From contig CAKSWM010000030.1 of assembly GCA_934511545.1 (NCBI GenBank), positions 1-10,738 on the forward strand: a stretch of 10,738 nucleotides of DNA, written 5' to 3'. Below, piece by piece: positions 1 to 6,885 of the stretch. Both the position numbers and the translations under genes were made by a program. Each line of letters starts with the position of its first letter. Position 1 is the stretch's first letter. The stretch is from an uncultured Oscillospiraceae bacterium (GTDB lineage Bacteria > Bacillota > Clostridia > Oscillospirales > Oscillospiraceae). The notes under the pieces were generated by a model. It was not told the DNA's origin. It saw only the letters and a program-made list of their open reading frames with translations, and did not search any database.

Positions 1-317
1 GAGTATGGGACAACCGCTATAAATATGTCAACGAGCTGCTGAAGATGGGCGCAAACATTCATGTTGACGACAAGACCGCAGTGATCGAGGGCGTTTCAAA
101 GCTAACGGGAGCGCCGGTGGCGGCCTGCGATCTGCGTGCCGGCGCGGCGATGGTGATCGCCGGTCTCTGCGCAGAGGGAGTGACCCAGGTGGAGGATATC
201 CACTATATCGAGCGCGGTTATCAGGATATTGTCGGCAAGCTGTCCCGTCTGGGAGCGGATATCCACATCGTATCGGAGCCGGATGAACCGGAATATTCGG
301 ACAGTCTATGCGGTTAA
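1..317 (+). CDS. murA: UDP-N-acetylglucosamine 1-carboxyvinyltransferase, C-terminal part (5' end outside window)
   Basis: This is the last 104 residues of MurA, the cytoplasmic enzyme that transfers enolpyruvate from PEP to UDP-GlcNAc, the first committed step of peptidoglycan synthesis. The reading frame is open from the window edge (first whole codon at base 3). It shows the family's C-terminal landmarks: a segment NRYKYVNELLKMGANI, then TGAPV, then the DLRAG motif that contains the conserved active-site arginine (Arg397 in E. coli numbering), and finally the IERGYQDI helix followed by KLSRLGADI. The stop at 315-317 comes soon after this last motif, as usual for MurA, so the 3' end is intact. 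The stop overlaps the start of the next gene by 10 nt, which suggests cotranscription and coupled translation. Many Firmicutes carry two MurA paralogues, and the fragment does not tell which one this is. Confidence 0.95.
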   Translation, partial: VWDNRYKYVNELLKMGANIHVDDKTAVIEGVSKLTGAPVAACDLRAGAAMVIAGLCAEGVTQVEDIHYIERGYQDIVGKLSRLGADIHIVSEPDEPEYSDSLCG

Positions 318-1087
318 CGACCCTTGCAAGCGGTTCATCCGGAAACTGCACGGTCGTCTCAACGGATTCCGGAAGCCTGCTCATCGACGCGGGCATATCC
401 ATGAGACGCATCAAAACGGGCCTTGCCAGACTCGGCCTTGCGCCGGAAGATCTGGGAGGAATACTCATAACGCATGAACACTCCGACCATGTTTCAGGTC
501 TCCCGATGCTGATAAAATACTATAACATTCCGATTTTTGCCCCTCGCACGGTGGCAAACCACCTGAGGTGGTCGCTTGCGGGGGGCGAAGAGCGTCTGCG
601 GGAGATAATTCCCGGCGAGAACACGCCCGTCTCGGGAATGACGGTGCGGGCATTCCGCACGCCGCACGATACCGACGAGAGCGTCGGATACCGTATTGAG
701 GGCGACTGTATTTTCGCGCTGGCGACAGATATGGGCTGCGTGACGGAGGAAATACTCGGCGGTGTGATGGGGGCGGACGCGGTCGTCATAGAATCAAATC
801 ATGACGAACAGATGCTCCGATACGGAAACTATCCGTATCAGCTCAAACGGCGCATACTTTCCGACCGCGGACACCTTTCAAACGATGCGTGCGCGGTTCT
901 TGCCCGCAAACTGGCGGAAAACGGAACGAGATACATAGTCCTCGGACATCTGAGCAGGGAAAACAACGATCCCTCCGTTGCGTTCAGGACCGTGGCCGGC
1001 GTGCTCGAGGGGCTGGACGTGAACCTGAGCGTTGCACCGGCGGCAGAGCCTCTTGACCTTGTGGTCGAAAGGAGTGTCTGCATTTGA
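308..1087 (+). CDS. walJ: MBL-fold metallohydrolase, WalJ/YycJ family
   Basis: A 259-residue metallo-beta-lactamase-fold protein of the WalJ (YycJ) family. In Bacillus and streptococci this gene accompanies the WalRK cell-wall two-component system and has been linked to coordination of cell division or DNA replication; its substrate is poorly defined. The start MRLTTLASGSSGNC is the characteristic family N-terminus. Metal ligands are visible as THEHSDH (residues 55-61), His120 in RTPHD, Asp141 in ATDMG, His165 in ESNHD and His214 in GHLSREN, so the two-metal site appears complete. Length is normal. The ATG at 308 has no clear Shine-Dalgarno sequence and lies inside the end of murA, so translation probably depends on coupling. 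No walR or walK is visible in the window. A beta-lactamase or RNase J identity is unlikely, because the length and motif set fit YycJ. Confidence 0.92.
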   Translation: MRLTTLASGSSGNCTVVSTDSGSLLIDAGISMRRIKTGLARLGLAPEDLGGILITHEHSDHVSGLPMLIKYYNIPIFAPRTVANHLRWSLAGGEERLREIIPGENTPVSGMTVRAFRTPHDTDESVGYRIEGDCIFALATDMGCVTEEILGGVMGADAVVIESNHDEQMLRYGNYPYQLKRRILSDRGHLSNDACAVLARKLAENGTRYIVLGHLSRENNDPSVAFRTVAGVLEGLDVNLSVAPAAEPLDLVVERSVCI

Positions 1088-1566
1088 TGAACGTAAAGCT
1101 CATATGCGTGGGCAAAATGAAGGAAAAGCATTATGCCGCCGCATTCGAGGAATACAGAAAGCGCCTTGGCGCGTTTTGCCGGTTTGAGCTTACGGAAATA
1201 AGCGAAGAGCGGCTTTCGGAGTCGCCTTCGGAAAAAGAGGTATCAGCGGCGCTTGACCGCGAGGCAAACGAGATAATCCGGGCCATCCCCAAGGATGCCT
1301 TTGTCGTTACCATGTGCGTCGAGGGAAGGGAACTTGACAGTCCGGGGCTGGCGGCGCTGATGGCGGAAAAAGCGGTTTCGGGAAAAACAAAGCTCTGCTT
1401 TATCGTCGGCGGCTCGTTCGGCCTGTCGGACAGAGTAAAGGAACTGTCGCCGCTGCGGCTTTCAATGTCGCGCATGACGTTCCCGCATCATCTGGCCCGG
1501 GTCATGCTCGCCGAACAGATATATCGCGCGTTTACTATCCAAGAGGGAAGAAAGTATCATAAATAG
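1087..1566 (+). CDS. rlmH: 23S rRNA (pseudouridine1915-N3)-methyltransferase RlmH
   Basis: RlmH is a small homodimeric SPOUT (trefoil-knot) enzyme that uses S-adenosylmethionine to methylate pseudouridine 1915 in helix 69 of 23S rRNA. The family hallmarks are all present: N-terminal MNVKLICVGKMKEKHY, the knot segment FIVGGSFGLSD (residues 105-115), MTFPHHLAR (130-138) and the C-terminal EQIYRAF...GRKYHK, which ends exactly at the stop as in other RlmH proteins. Starting at ATG 1087 gives 159 residues, the same length as the Bacillus protein. A TTG three bases upstream (1084) is the alternative, but it would add only one Met. AGGAG at 1070-1074 serves either start. The ATG shares one base with the walJ stop (TGATG), so the two genes are probably translationally coupled. 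Confidence 0.95.
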   Translation: MNVKLICVGKMKEKHYAAAFEEYRKRLGAFCRFELTEISEERLSESPSEKEVSAALDREANEIIRAIPKDAFVVTMCVEGRELDSPGLAALMAEKAVSGKTKLCFIVGGSFGLSDRVKELSPLRLSMSRMTFPHHLARVMLAEQIYRAFTIQEGRKYHK

Positions 1567-1583
1567 ACGTGGAGGAAGCATAT

Positions 1584-1988
1584 ATGCAGTGTCCGAAATG
1601 TAAAACGGAATGTAAGCCGGGGGAAGCGGCCTGTCCCGTCTGCGGGGAAGAGCTGAACGGGAGCGGGAAACTGCTCTGGGGGTGGTCGCCCGTCGGAAAG
1701 CTTGCGGATATGTGGCCCCGGGATGACGCCGGGGAGTTTGTAACACCCGCGTTTCTGACCCACTGCATGAGCATCGACATGAAAGACGAGATGCTCATAA
1801 ATATGCTCTCGGCCTATGGTATTCCGGCTGTAAAGCAATACCCAAATGACGGGAGCTTTGGCCGCGTTATCCTTGGCATGAGCGGCGGCGGGACCGACAT
1901 TTATGTTCCGCATACGCTTCTTGAGGATGCGCTCGCGCTCATAAGTGATGACTGCGAGATCGAGGAGGAAGAGTACGATGAGCTATAA
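1584..1988 (+). CDS. Zinc-ribbon protein with DUF2007-like (putative signal-transducing) domain
   Basis: A 134-residue soluble protein of unknown function. The N-terminus carries a zinc ribbon with two CxxC pairs, Cys3/Cys6 (CPKC) and Cys17/Cys20 (CPVC). After a Gly/Trp-rich linker, residues about 66-123 resemble the DUF2007 fold, a small ferredoxin-like domain often labelled 'putative signal transducing protein'. The recognisable stretch is EMLINMLSAYGIPAV, followed by a glycine-rich turn and DIYVP...LEDALALI. The C-terminal 14 residues are very acidic (DDCEIEEEEYDEL). ATG 1584 is chosen because GGAGG at 1571-1575 sits 8 nt upstream; the in-frame GTG at 1569 overlaps that ribosome binding site and would lack one of its own. 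The gene lies 17 nt after rlmH and overlaps pgcA by 11 nt. The DUF2007 assignment is from pattern recognition and moderately sure; the zinc ribbon is clear. Confidence 0.8.
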   Translation: MQCPKCKTECKPGEAACPVCGEELNGSGKLLWGWSPVGKLADMWPRDDAGEFVTPAFLTHCMSIDMKDEMLINMLSAYGIPAVKQYPNDGSFGRVILGMSGGGTDIYVPHTLLEDALALISDDCEIEEEEYDEL

Positions 1989-3705
1989 ATCCGAATATCA
2001 GCGCTGGCTGGACAGCCCGGTCCTTTCGGAGGCGGAGTGGAAGGAACTGGCCTCGATAGAGGGCAATGACAAGGAAATCAAAAGCCGTTTCCATGCCCCT
2101 CTGGAATTCGGCACGGCCGGCCTGCGCGGCATAATGGGCATGGGGATAAACCGGATGAACATACACGTCATACGCCAGGCAACGCAGGCTTTTGCAAACG
2201 TCATCAAAAACGAGGGCGATGATGCCGTTCGTAACGGCGTTGTGATCTGCTACGACTGCCGGAGAAACAGCGAGCTTTTCGCTCAGGAAGCCGCAAGGGT
2301 AATGGCGGGAAACGGCATACACGTGCGCATTTTCGATGCGCTGCGTCCGACGCCGGAGCTGTCGTTCGCCATAAGATACTATGGCGCGACGGCGGGAATA
2401 AACATAACCGCCAGCCATAATCCGAAGGAATATAACGGCTACAAGGTATATTGGTCGGACGGCGCGCAGCTGCCTCCCGCACACGCGGAGGCTATAGCCG
2501 CCGAGATGCGCAAAACCGATATCTTCAACGGTGCGCGCAGCGAGAGCTTCACGAAGGCGCTTGACAGCGGACTTATCGAGATGATCGGAGAAGAGACGGA
2601 CAGGGCGTTTATGGATAAGGTCATGTCTCAGTCCATAGATTCCGACGTTGTAAAGCGCGTGGCGGATGATTTCCGCATTGTTTACACCCCGTTTCACGGA
2701 GCCGGATACAGGCTCGTGCCCGAGGCGCTCCACAGACTTGGCGTGAAGCACCTGTTCCCGGTCGAGGAGCAGATGGTGCTTGACGGTTCATTCCCGACGG
2801 TCGCAAGCCCGAACCCGGAAAACCCCGAGGGATTCTATCTTGCGGTCGATCTTGCGCGCAAGGTCGGTTCGGATCTCATTATAGGGACGGACCCGGACTC
2901 CGACAGGGTCGGCGTTATGGTAAGGCGCGGAGAGGAATACGTTCCGATCAGCGGAAATCAGATGGGTGTGCTGCTGCTGCACTATATTATAACTGCACGG
3001 CGCGCAAAGGGAATTCTGCCGGAGAATGCGGCCCTCATCAAAACTATCGTAACGACAGAGCTTTCGCGCGAGGTAGCGGAGAAAAACGGCGTTTACGTTG
3101 AAGAGACCTTTACCGGGTTCAAGTTCATGGCGGAAAAGGTTGCGGAGTTTGAGCGCGACAAAAGTCATCAGTATATCCTTGCTTATGAGGAAAGCTATGG
3201 CTATATGATGGGCGACTATGTTCGAGACAAGGATGCGGTCACAGCCTCCATGATGATAGCCGAGATGGCCGCGCACTATTTCGAGCGCGGAATGACGCTG
3301 CTCGACGCAATGGAAGAGATATATGCCGGATATGGCCGGTTCGCTGAAAAGACGATAAACCTTGTCATGCCGGGCATTGACGGGCTTGAGAAGATGTCGG
3401 CACTGATGACGCGCCTGCGCGCAAATCCGCCGCAGAGCATAGGCGACGAGACCGTGCTGCGAATGCGTGATTATAAGACCGGAAGGGTAAGCGTTTTCGG
3501 GCTTGGTGAAGTCGGCGAGACGGAGATCCGCGGTTCGAACGTTCTGTACTTTGAGCTTGGCGGAGGAAGCAGCTTTATTGTCAGACCGAGCGGCACGGAA
3601 CCGAAGATAAAGATATATATCCTTGTTCGCGGCGCGGACGAGGCCGACTGCGATAAAAAGATCGAGCGGCTTGCGGCCTATGTGGACACACTGAAACAGG
3701 AATAA
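1978..3705 (+). CDS. pgcA: Alpha-phosphoglucomutase / phospho-sugar mutase
   Basis: A 575-residue alpha-D-phosphohexomutase that interconverts glucose 1-phosphate and glucose 6-phosphate, feeding UDP-glucose and cell-wall or glycolipid synthesis. All four domain signatures are intact: the phosphoserine loop TASHNP (residues 144-149, catalytic Ser146), the Mg-binding loop DPDSDR (305-310), the sugar-recognition loop EESYGY (404-409) and the phosphate-binding loop RPSGTEPK (536-543). Length (about 575-580) and the N-terminal LEFGTAGLRG match the PgcA-type enzymes of Firmicutes, rather than the roughly 450-residue GlmM/ManB group. Some phosphomannomutase or phosphopentomutase activity cannot be excluded. 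ATG 1978 is preferred over the in-frame ATG at 1945 because AGGAGG at 1963-1968 lies 9 nt upstream and the family begins near here. The start overlaps the zinc-ribbon gene by 11 nt. A terminator follows. Confidence 0.92.
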   Translation: MSYKSEYQRWLDSPVLSEAEWKELASIEGNDKEIKSRFHAPLEFGTAGLRGIMGMGINRMNIHVIRQATQAFANVIKNEGDDAVRNGVVICYDCRRNSELFAQEAARVMAGNGIHVRIFDALRPTPELSFAIRYYGATAGINITASHNPKEYNGYKVYWSDGAQLPPAHAEAIAAEMRKTDIFNGARSESFTKALDSGLIEMIGEETDRAFMDKVMSQSIDSDVVKRVADDFRIVYTPFHGAGYRLVPEALHRLGVKHLFPVEEQMVLDGSFPTVASPNPENPEGFYLAVDLARKVGSDLIIGTDPDSDRVGVMVRRGEEYVPISGNQMGVLLLHYIITARRAKGILPENAALIKTIVTTELSREVAEKNGVYVEETFTGFKFMAEKVAEFERDKSHQYILAYEESYGYMMGDYVRDKDAVTASMMIAEMAAHYFERGMTLLDAMEEIYAGYGRFAEKTINLVMPGIDGLEKMSALMTRLRANPPQSIGDETVLRMRDYKTGRVSVFGLGEVGETEIRGSNVLYFELGGGSSFIVRPSGTEPKIKIYILVRGADEADCDKKIERLAAYVDTLKQE

Positions 3706-3713
3706 CACGATAC

Positions 3714-3755
3714 GCCGGGCATCCCAGGAAACGAAAACTGGTATGCCCGGTTTTA
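3714..3755 (+). terminator. Rho-independent terminator of the murA-pgcA operon
   Basis: CCGGGCAT (3715-3722) pairs perfectly with ATGCCCGG (3743-3750). After one mismatch, CCAG (3724-3727) pairs with CTGG (3738-3741) around an A-rich loop. TTTTATT follows directly on the plus strand, 9 nt after the pgcA stop. The opposite strand has no T run after the stem, so it should work poorly for the convergent phoU. Confidence 0.85.
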
Positions 3756-3758
3756 TTC

Positions 3759-4409
3759 TCATATGGCGTCCACACCGTGATGCAGGCCGGTTATGCAGAA
3801 AATTACCCATTCCGCTATGTTGACCGCGTGGTCGCCGATGCGTTCAAGGTATTTTGCGATCATCAGAAGGCCGAGAGCGGTTTCTCCAAAGCCGGGATCG
3901 GATACGATCATCTCTATGAGGGCGGCCTTCACCTTTTCGAAGAGCGCGTCTACCACATCGTCGTGTTCTATGACCTCGTGAGCGAGATTCGTGTCACGCT
4001 GTACGAAGGAATCGACGCTCTCGTTTACCATCTGGATAACAGCATTTGCCATTTCCGAAACGTGCGCGCAGTCGTCCGCGCTGTGACCGTCCAGCGAAGC
4101 GGTTATCTCCGCAATGTCTGCGGCCTGGTCGCCGATGCGCTCCATATCGGTCACCAGCTTCAGAGCCGCCGATATCTGACGAAGGTCGCGGGCAACAGGC
4201 TGCCGGCGCAGCAAAAGCTGGAGACACGTGGATTCAATGTCGTTTTCCATGGCGTCTATCTCGCGCTCAAGCCCTTCAACCTCCTGAGCAAGCTCTTTCT
4301 TTCCGCTTATGAGCGCACTGGCGGAAAGTGCAATGGCCTCTTCGCACAGCGAACCCATTTTGGTCATGGCTTCGTTCAGCTCGCGAAGCTCATTGTCAAA
4401 TCTTATCAT
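3759..4409 (-). CDS. phoU: Phosphate signalling accessory protein PhoU
   Basis: A 216-residue PhoU: two similar three-helix bundles that bind metal clusters and connect phosphate uptake to the PhoR/PhoB-type sensor, acting at the inner face of the membrane. Both internal repeats carry the family motif, TDMERIGDQAADIAE (residues 87-101) and KYLERIGDHAVNIAE (186-200), whose Glu/Asp residues form the metal sites. Length is normal. The ATG at 4409-4407 has GGAGGG 11 nt upstream. The gene usually follows pstSCAB; here it stands alone behind a terminator, with a candidate promoter of its own. The other phosphate gene in the window, a Na+/phosphate symporter, lies about 5 kb away on the same strand. 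The stop is only 4-9 nt from the pgcA terminator, so the two transcription units converge closely. Confidence 0.93.
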   Translation of the reverse strand: MIRFDNELRELNEAMTKMGSLCEEAIALSASALISGKKELAQEVEGLEREIDAMENDIESTCLQLLLRRQPVARDLRQISAALKLVTDMERIGDQAADIAEITASLDGHSADDCAHVSEMANAVIQMVNESVDSFVQRDTNLAHEVIEHDDVVDALFEKVKAALIEMIVSDPGFGETALGLLMIAKYLERIGDHAVNIAEWVIFCITGLHHGVDAI

Positions 4410-4469
4410 TTGCTGTTAAACCCTCCATACTGTATGATCCGGCGGCCTGTATTCGTGAGAGCCCGCACA

Positions 4470-4505
4470 ATTATAAGTATGGCTGAATTCGGTCATTTCA
4501 TTATT
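4470..4505 (-). promoter_or_regulatory. Candidate phoU promoter
   Basis: On the minus strand a perfect -10 hexamer TATAAT occupies 4475-4470, about 60 nt before the phoU start codon and downstream of the terminator that closes the preceding operon. The hexamer 17 nt upstream (AAATGA) is a poor -35, so the promoter may need an activator. No clear PHO box was recognised. Position supports it more than sequence does. Confidence 0.4.
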
Positions 4506-4511
4506 AATTAC

Positions 4512-4555
4512 CCAATAATAAAGCGGCTGGCGTTATGTTCATAACGCCAGCCGCT
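4512..4555 (-). terminator. Rho-independent terminator of the ABC/TerB operon
   Basis: A 15-bp perfect stem: 4522-4536 pairs with 4541-4555 around a GTTC/GAAC tetraloop, with GC-rich arms containing GCGGCTGGCG. On the minus strand it is followed by TTTATTATTG, and it begins 17 nt after the stop of the TerB-like gene. Position and strand fit an intrinsic terminator separating that operon from phoU. The T run is interrupted, so termination may be incomplete. Confidence 0.8.
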
Positions 4556-4571
4556 CTTTATACTGTTTTGC

Positions 4572-5027
4572 TCACGCTGCGCAGAGCTGATGGATGTAGC
4601 GCTGCTCACGCAGCGATATCCTCCCGTCCAGGCCCACAACGCACAGGCACAGCATGATTATATCCTCTCGCAGACTTTCGTCCGCAAGTGTAAGGAATGC
4701 AAGCATTTCCTGTGTGTATAGCCTGACGGCGGCTCTGCCGTCACGGTCTTTCCGGAATGAATCTTTGACGCCTTCAAAGTCAAATTCATCACCGAATACT
4801 TTCAGGAGCGCGGGATACATGAGAAGGTATTCCCGCTCGCTGACGCGTCCATCCGCGACAACGGAACCGAGGATAAACCCGGCAAGCGTGTTCGCCGGAT
4901 CAACGCCCGGTATGCTCAGCTGCTTCAGTTTTGCGAGAATAACGGCCGATTTTTTTGTCAGCAGGGCGCTCCGCTCCAGAGGCGTAAGAGTGTCAAATTC
5001 CTTGCACAGCTTTGTAAATTCAAACAT
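4572..5027 (-). CDS. TerB-like small protein
   Basis: A 151-residue, all-helical, soluble protein resembling the TerB/TerB-like fold, named after the tellurite-resistance protein TerB. Two acidic motifs in the two halves support this: VVADGRVSEREYLLMYPAL (residues 56-74) and VGLDGRISLREQRYIHQL (131-148), each with an Asp-Gly loop followed by Ser and Glu on a helix, the pattern that binds divalent metal in TerB. No signal peptide or membrane segment is seen. ATG 5027 has AAGGAG 7 nt upstream. The gene starts 40 nt after the permease stop with no terminator between, so it is probably the last cistron of the ABC operon. Inference: it may act at the cytoplasmic side of this transporter or in a shared envelope-stress response. 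Other Ter genes are absent, so tellurite resistance should not be assumed. Function is unknown. Confidence 0.7.
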   Translation of the reverse strand: MFEFTKLCKEFDTLTPLERSALLTKKSAVILAKLKQLSIPGVDPANTLAGFILGSVVADGRVSEREYLLMYPALLKVFGDEFDFEGVKDSFRKDRDGRAAVRLYTQEMLAFLTLADESLREDIIMLCLCVVGLDGRISLREQRYIHQLCAA

Positions 5028-5067
5028 TTTAATTCTCCTTTACATTGTTCCGCCCGCTCACACGGCC

Positions 5068-6885
5068 TTACAGGGGCAGATCCTTCTTCGTGAAACGCAC
5101 GGAGCCGATAATGTATCCGACGATACCCATCGCGGCAAGAATTGCGAACTTCCAGACAAACACATTGGTGCCGTCCATGATCGAGATAACGTCGAAGAGC
5201 GAGATTATGGTGGCATAGTTGAAATAGTTCAGGCTGTCCAGACGCACGACGGAGGGGATGACGGGGCTGCCGAACAGACCGAGCATTGCGGCGACAAGCG
5301 CGAAGATGCTCAGTCCACCGCCGATAGCCATGGAGCGCTTACTTCTGTCGAACCAGCAGGAGGTAAAGAAGCACAGTCCTGAGAGAGCGAACAGGACCAG
5401 AAACGCGCCGACGTTGAGCAGGATCAGATTACCGTATGTCAGCTTGATATCCTCGGTGACAATGGACAGGCAAACACAGCCTGTCGCGGTCGTCAGACAG
5501 AACATGGCAAACAGAGAACCTATCAGATAAACCGCCTGTGTGAACACAACGGTGCTGCGTTTGGTGGAGGTGGAAAGCACATATGCCATGGAACCGCTGT
5601 CCACCTGGCCTGCGATCAGGTTGTTTGACACCATGATCATGTAGATTATGGGAAGAAGCAGTCCGGCCAGCTTGTAGAAGATCGAGCCGACGATCAGCGT
5701 GTACAGGTCAGCCTGACCGACCTCCTCCAGAGCGTCCGAAACCTCCTGCGGAAGAGCGGACAGAAGGCTTCCGGACACATCGTCCACAAGCTCCGCGGTC
5801 TTGTCCTCGACCGCTTTCTCATATGCCTCGTCGCTGGCAAATTCGCCGTTTGCCCGGCGCTCTGCAAGCAGCTCCATCTCATAGGAGAGCCTGTTGCCAT
5901 AGGTGATGACGGTGGTATTGGCAAGATGCTTAATGGAATCATAGGTGTAGCCGAAGCTCTCGTATTTCTCCATGGTAACGCCGAAGGAGGACAGCTCGTT
6001 TACTATCTTCTCCACGTTGTCGGCTTCGGTCATGTTTCCGGCAAGAAACATGGAGGAACAGTCCTCCGCGCGCGCGGCGCGATAAGCGTTCCGCTCGGCA
6101 CTGTTCAGATATTCGTCCGCATCTCCTGACTGAATATGTTCGATCAGGGACATGTAGTCGTATTCCTCGGGAGCCTGCTTTTCATGCTTGAGATAGAAGG
6201 AATCGTTGAACATTCCGTTGGGGTTGAGCGTATACATCACGGCGCCCAGCATTTCCTTGGCCTCGGTCGAGTCGCGCGTGTACGCGGGGTCCAGAGCAAG
6301 AGCTTTGTCATATACATATTCCTGCAGGTCGTTCGCGGCATCGGTGTAGGCAAGCGCAATGGCGTTTTCCGCGGTGGCGGGGCTTGCATCCGCCCATTCT
6401 TTCATTTCGGCGGTATACTCCTCGACGGAATCAAAAGCCGCCATGTCGGGACGTGCCGCCTGCCATTCGCCGACAGCGGCTTCAAGGCTTTTGCCGGTCT
6501 CCGTCTCAATTTCGGGCTTTGCGCTCTGCCACTGTTCCATGGCTGCTGCATACTGCTGGGGATCCGTGAGTACAGCCTGGTCCGGCATCGCGGACAGCCA
6601 TGTAAGGTATGAAAGCGCATCGGTGGAATTGGCGGTGAACAGACTGTCAAAGCGGGACAAACCGTCCGATGCGTTGGCATAGTAATTCACGGCACGCTTT
6701 TCAAGTCCCGCGTCGATCTCTTTGGAAATGATCGTATCCTGAATTGAGTTTTTGACCTCGCCTATGCTTCCGTTGCCGGAGATGAGCATGACGCAGGCGA
6801 GCATAAAGCAAACTGCAAAGGTGATTATTCCCCACATGGTCCCGTTTGCCTTGCAGGATTGCTTGAAAAGTGCTTTACTGAACAT
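5068..6885 (-). CDS. ABC-2-type transporter permease with large extracytoplasmic domain
   Basis: A 605-residue membrane subunit of an ABC exporter. The first transmembrane helix is at about residues 15-37 (TMWGIITFAVCFMLACVML). Then comes a hydrophilic region of roughly 350 residues predicted to lie outside the membrane. At least five more hydrophobic segments follow: about 395-420, 448-475, 485-510, 519-541 and 578-595. The C-terminus ends RFTKKDLPL, a typical ABC-2 permease end with basic residues on the inside. The outside region contains four copies of W-x-x-A-x-P at Trp96, 119, 141 and 164. ATG 6885 is chosen because AGGAG at 6900-6896 is 10 nt upstream; the in-frame ATG at 6909 would bury that site. 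It overlaps the upstream ATPase gene by 11 nt. Only one permease gene accompanies two ATPases, so a permease homodimer is inferred. The substrate is unknown; lipid-active or peptide antibiotics are plausible. Confidence 0.85.
   Translation of the reverse strand: MFSKALFKQSCKANGTMWGIITFAVCFMLACVMLISGNGSIGEVKNSIQDTIISKEIDAGLEKRAVNYYANASDGLSRFDSLFTANSTDALSYLTWLSAMPDQAVLTDPQQYAAAMEQWQSAKPEIETETGKSLEAAVGEWQAARPDMAAFDSVEEYTAEMKEWADASPATAENAIALAYTDAANDLQEYVYDKALALDPAYTRDSTEAKEMLGAVMYTLNPNGMFNDSFYLKHEKQAPEEYDYMSLIEHIQSGDADEYLNSAERNAYRAARAEDCSSMFLAGNMTEADNVEKIVNELSSFGVTMEKYESFGYTYDSIKHLANTTVITYGNRLSYEMELLAERRANGEFASDEAYEKAVEDKTAELVDDVSGSLLSALPQEVSDALEEVGQADLYTLIVGSIFYKLAGLLLPIIYMIMVSNNLIAGQVDSGSMAYVLSTSTKRSTVVFTQAVYLIGSLFAMFCLTTATGCVCLSIVTEDIKLTYGNLILLNVGAFLVLFALSGLCFFTSCWFDRSKRSMAIGGGLSIFALVAAMLGLFGSPVIPSVVRLDSLNYFNYATIISLFDVISIMDGTNVFVWKFAILAAMGIVGYIIGSVRFTKKDLPL
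6376..6624 (-). repeat. Fourfold W-x-x-A-x-P protein repeat in the permease ectodomain
   Basis: Permease residues 88-170 hold four degenerate units built around W-x-x-A-x-P: WLSAMP (Trp96), WQSAKP (Trp119), WQAARP (Trp141) and WADASP (Trp164). Spacing is 23, 22 and 23 residues. Three units are preceded by an aromatic or Leu residue and Ala-rich helical sequence (QYAAAMEQW, SLEAAVGEW, EYTAEMKEW). The Trp codons were checked at 6598-6600, 6529-6531, 6463-6465 and 6394-6396. The repeat is visible at protein level; the DNA copies have diverged. Confidence 0.65.

Noticed and set aside
308..1087. Beta-lactamase resistance gene because of the HEHSDH motif
   Set aside because: The N-terminus, length and motif set fit the housekeeping WalJ/YycJ family, next to murA and rlmH.
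1939..3810. Long open frames on the minus strand opposite pgcA (1939-2751 and 2788-3810)
   Set aside because: They are antisense shadows of a gene with complete catalytic motifs, their products show no recognisable domain, and high GC makes such frames common.
3777..4544. Plus-strand open frame of 255 residues opposite phoU
   Set aside because: Antisense shadow; it runs through phoU, its promoter region and the hairpin terminator, and its product resembles no family I know.
4572..5027. Tellurite-resistance operon
   Set aside because: Only a TerB-like protein is present; terA, terC, terD, terE and terZ are not in the window, so the phenotype cannot be assumed.
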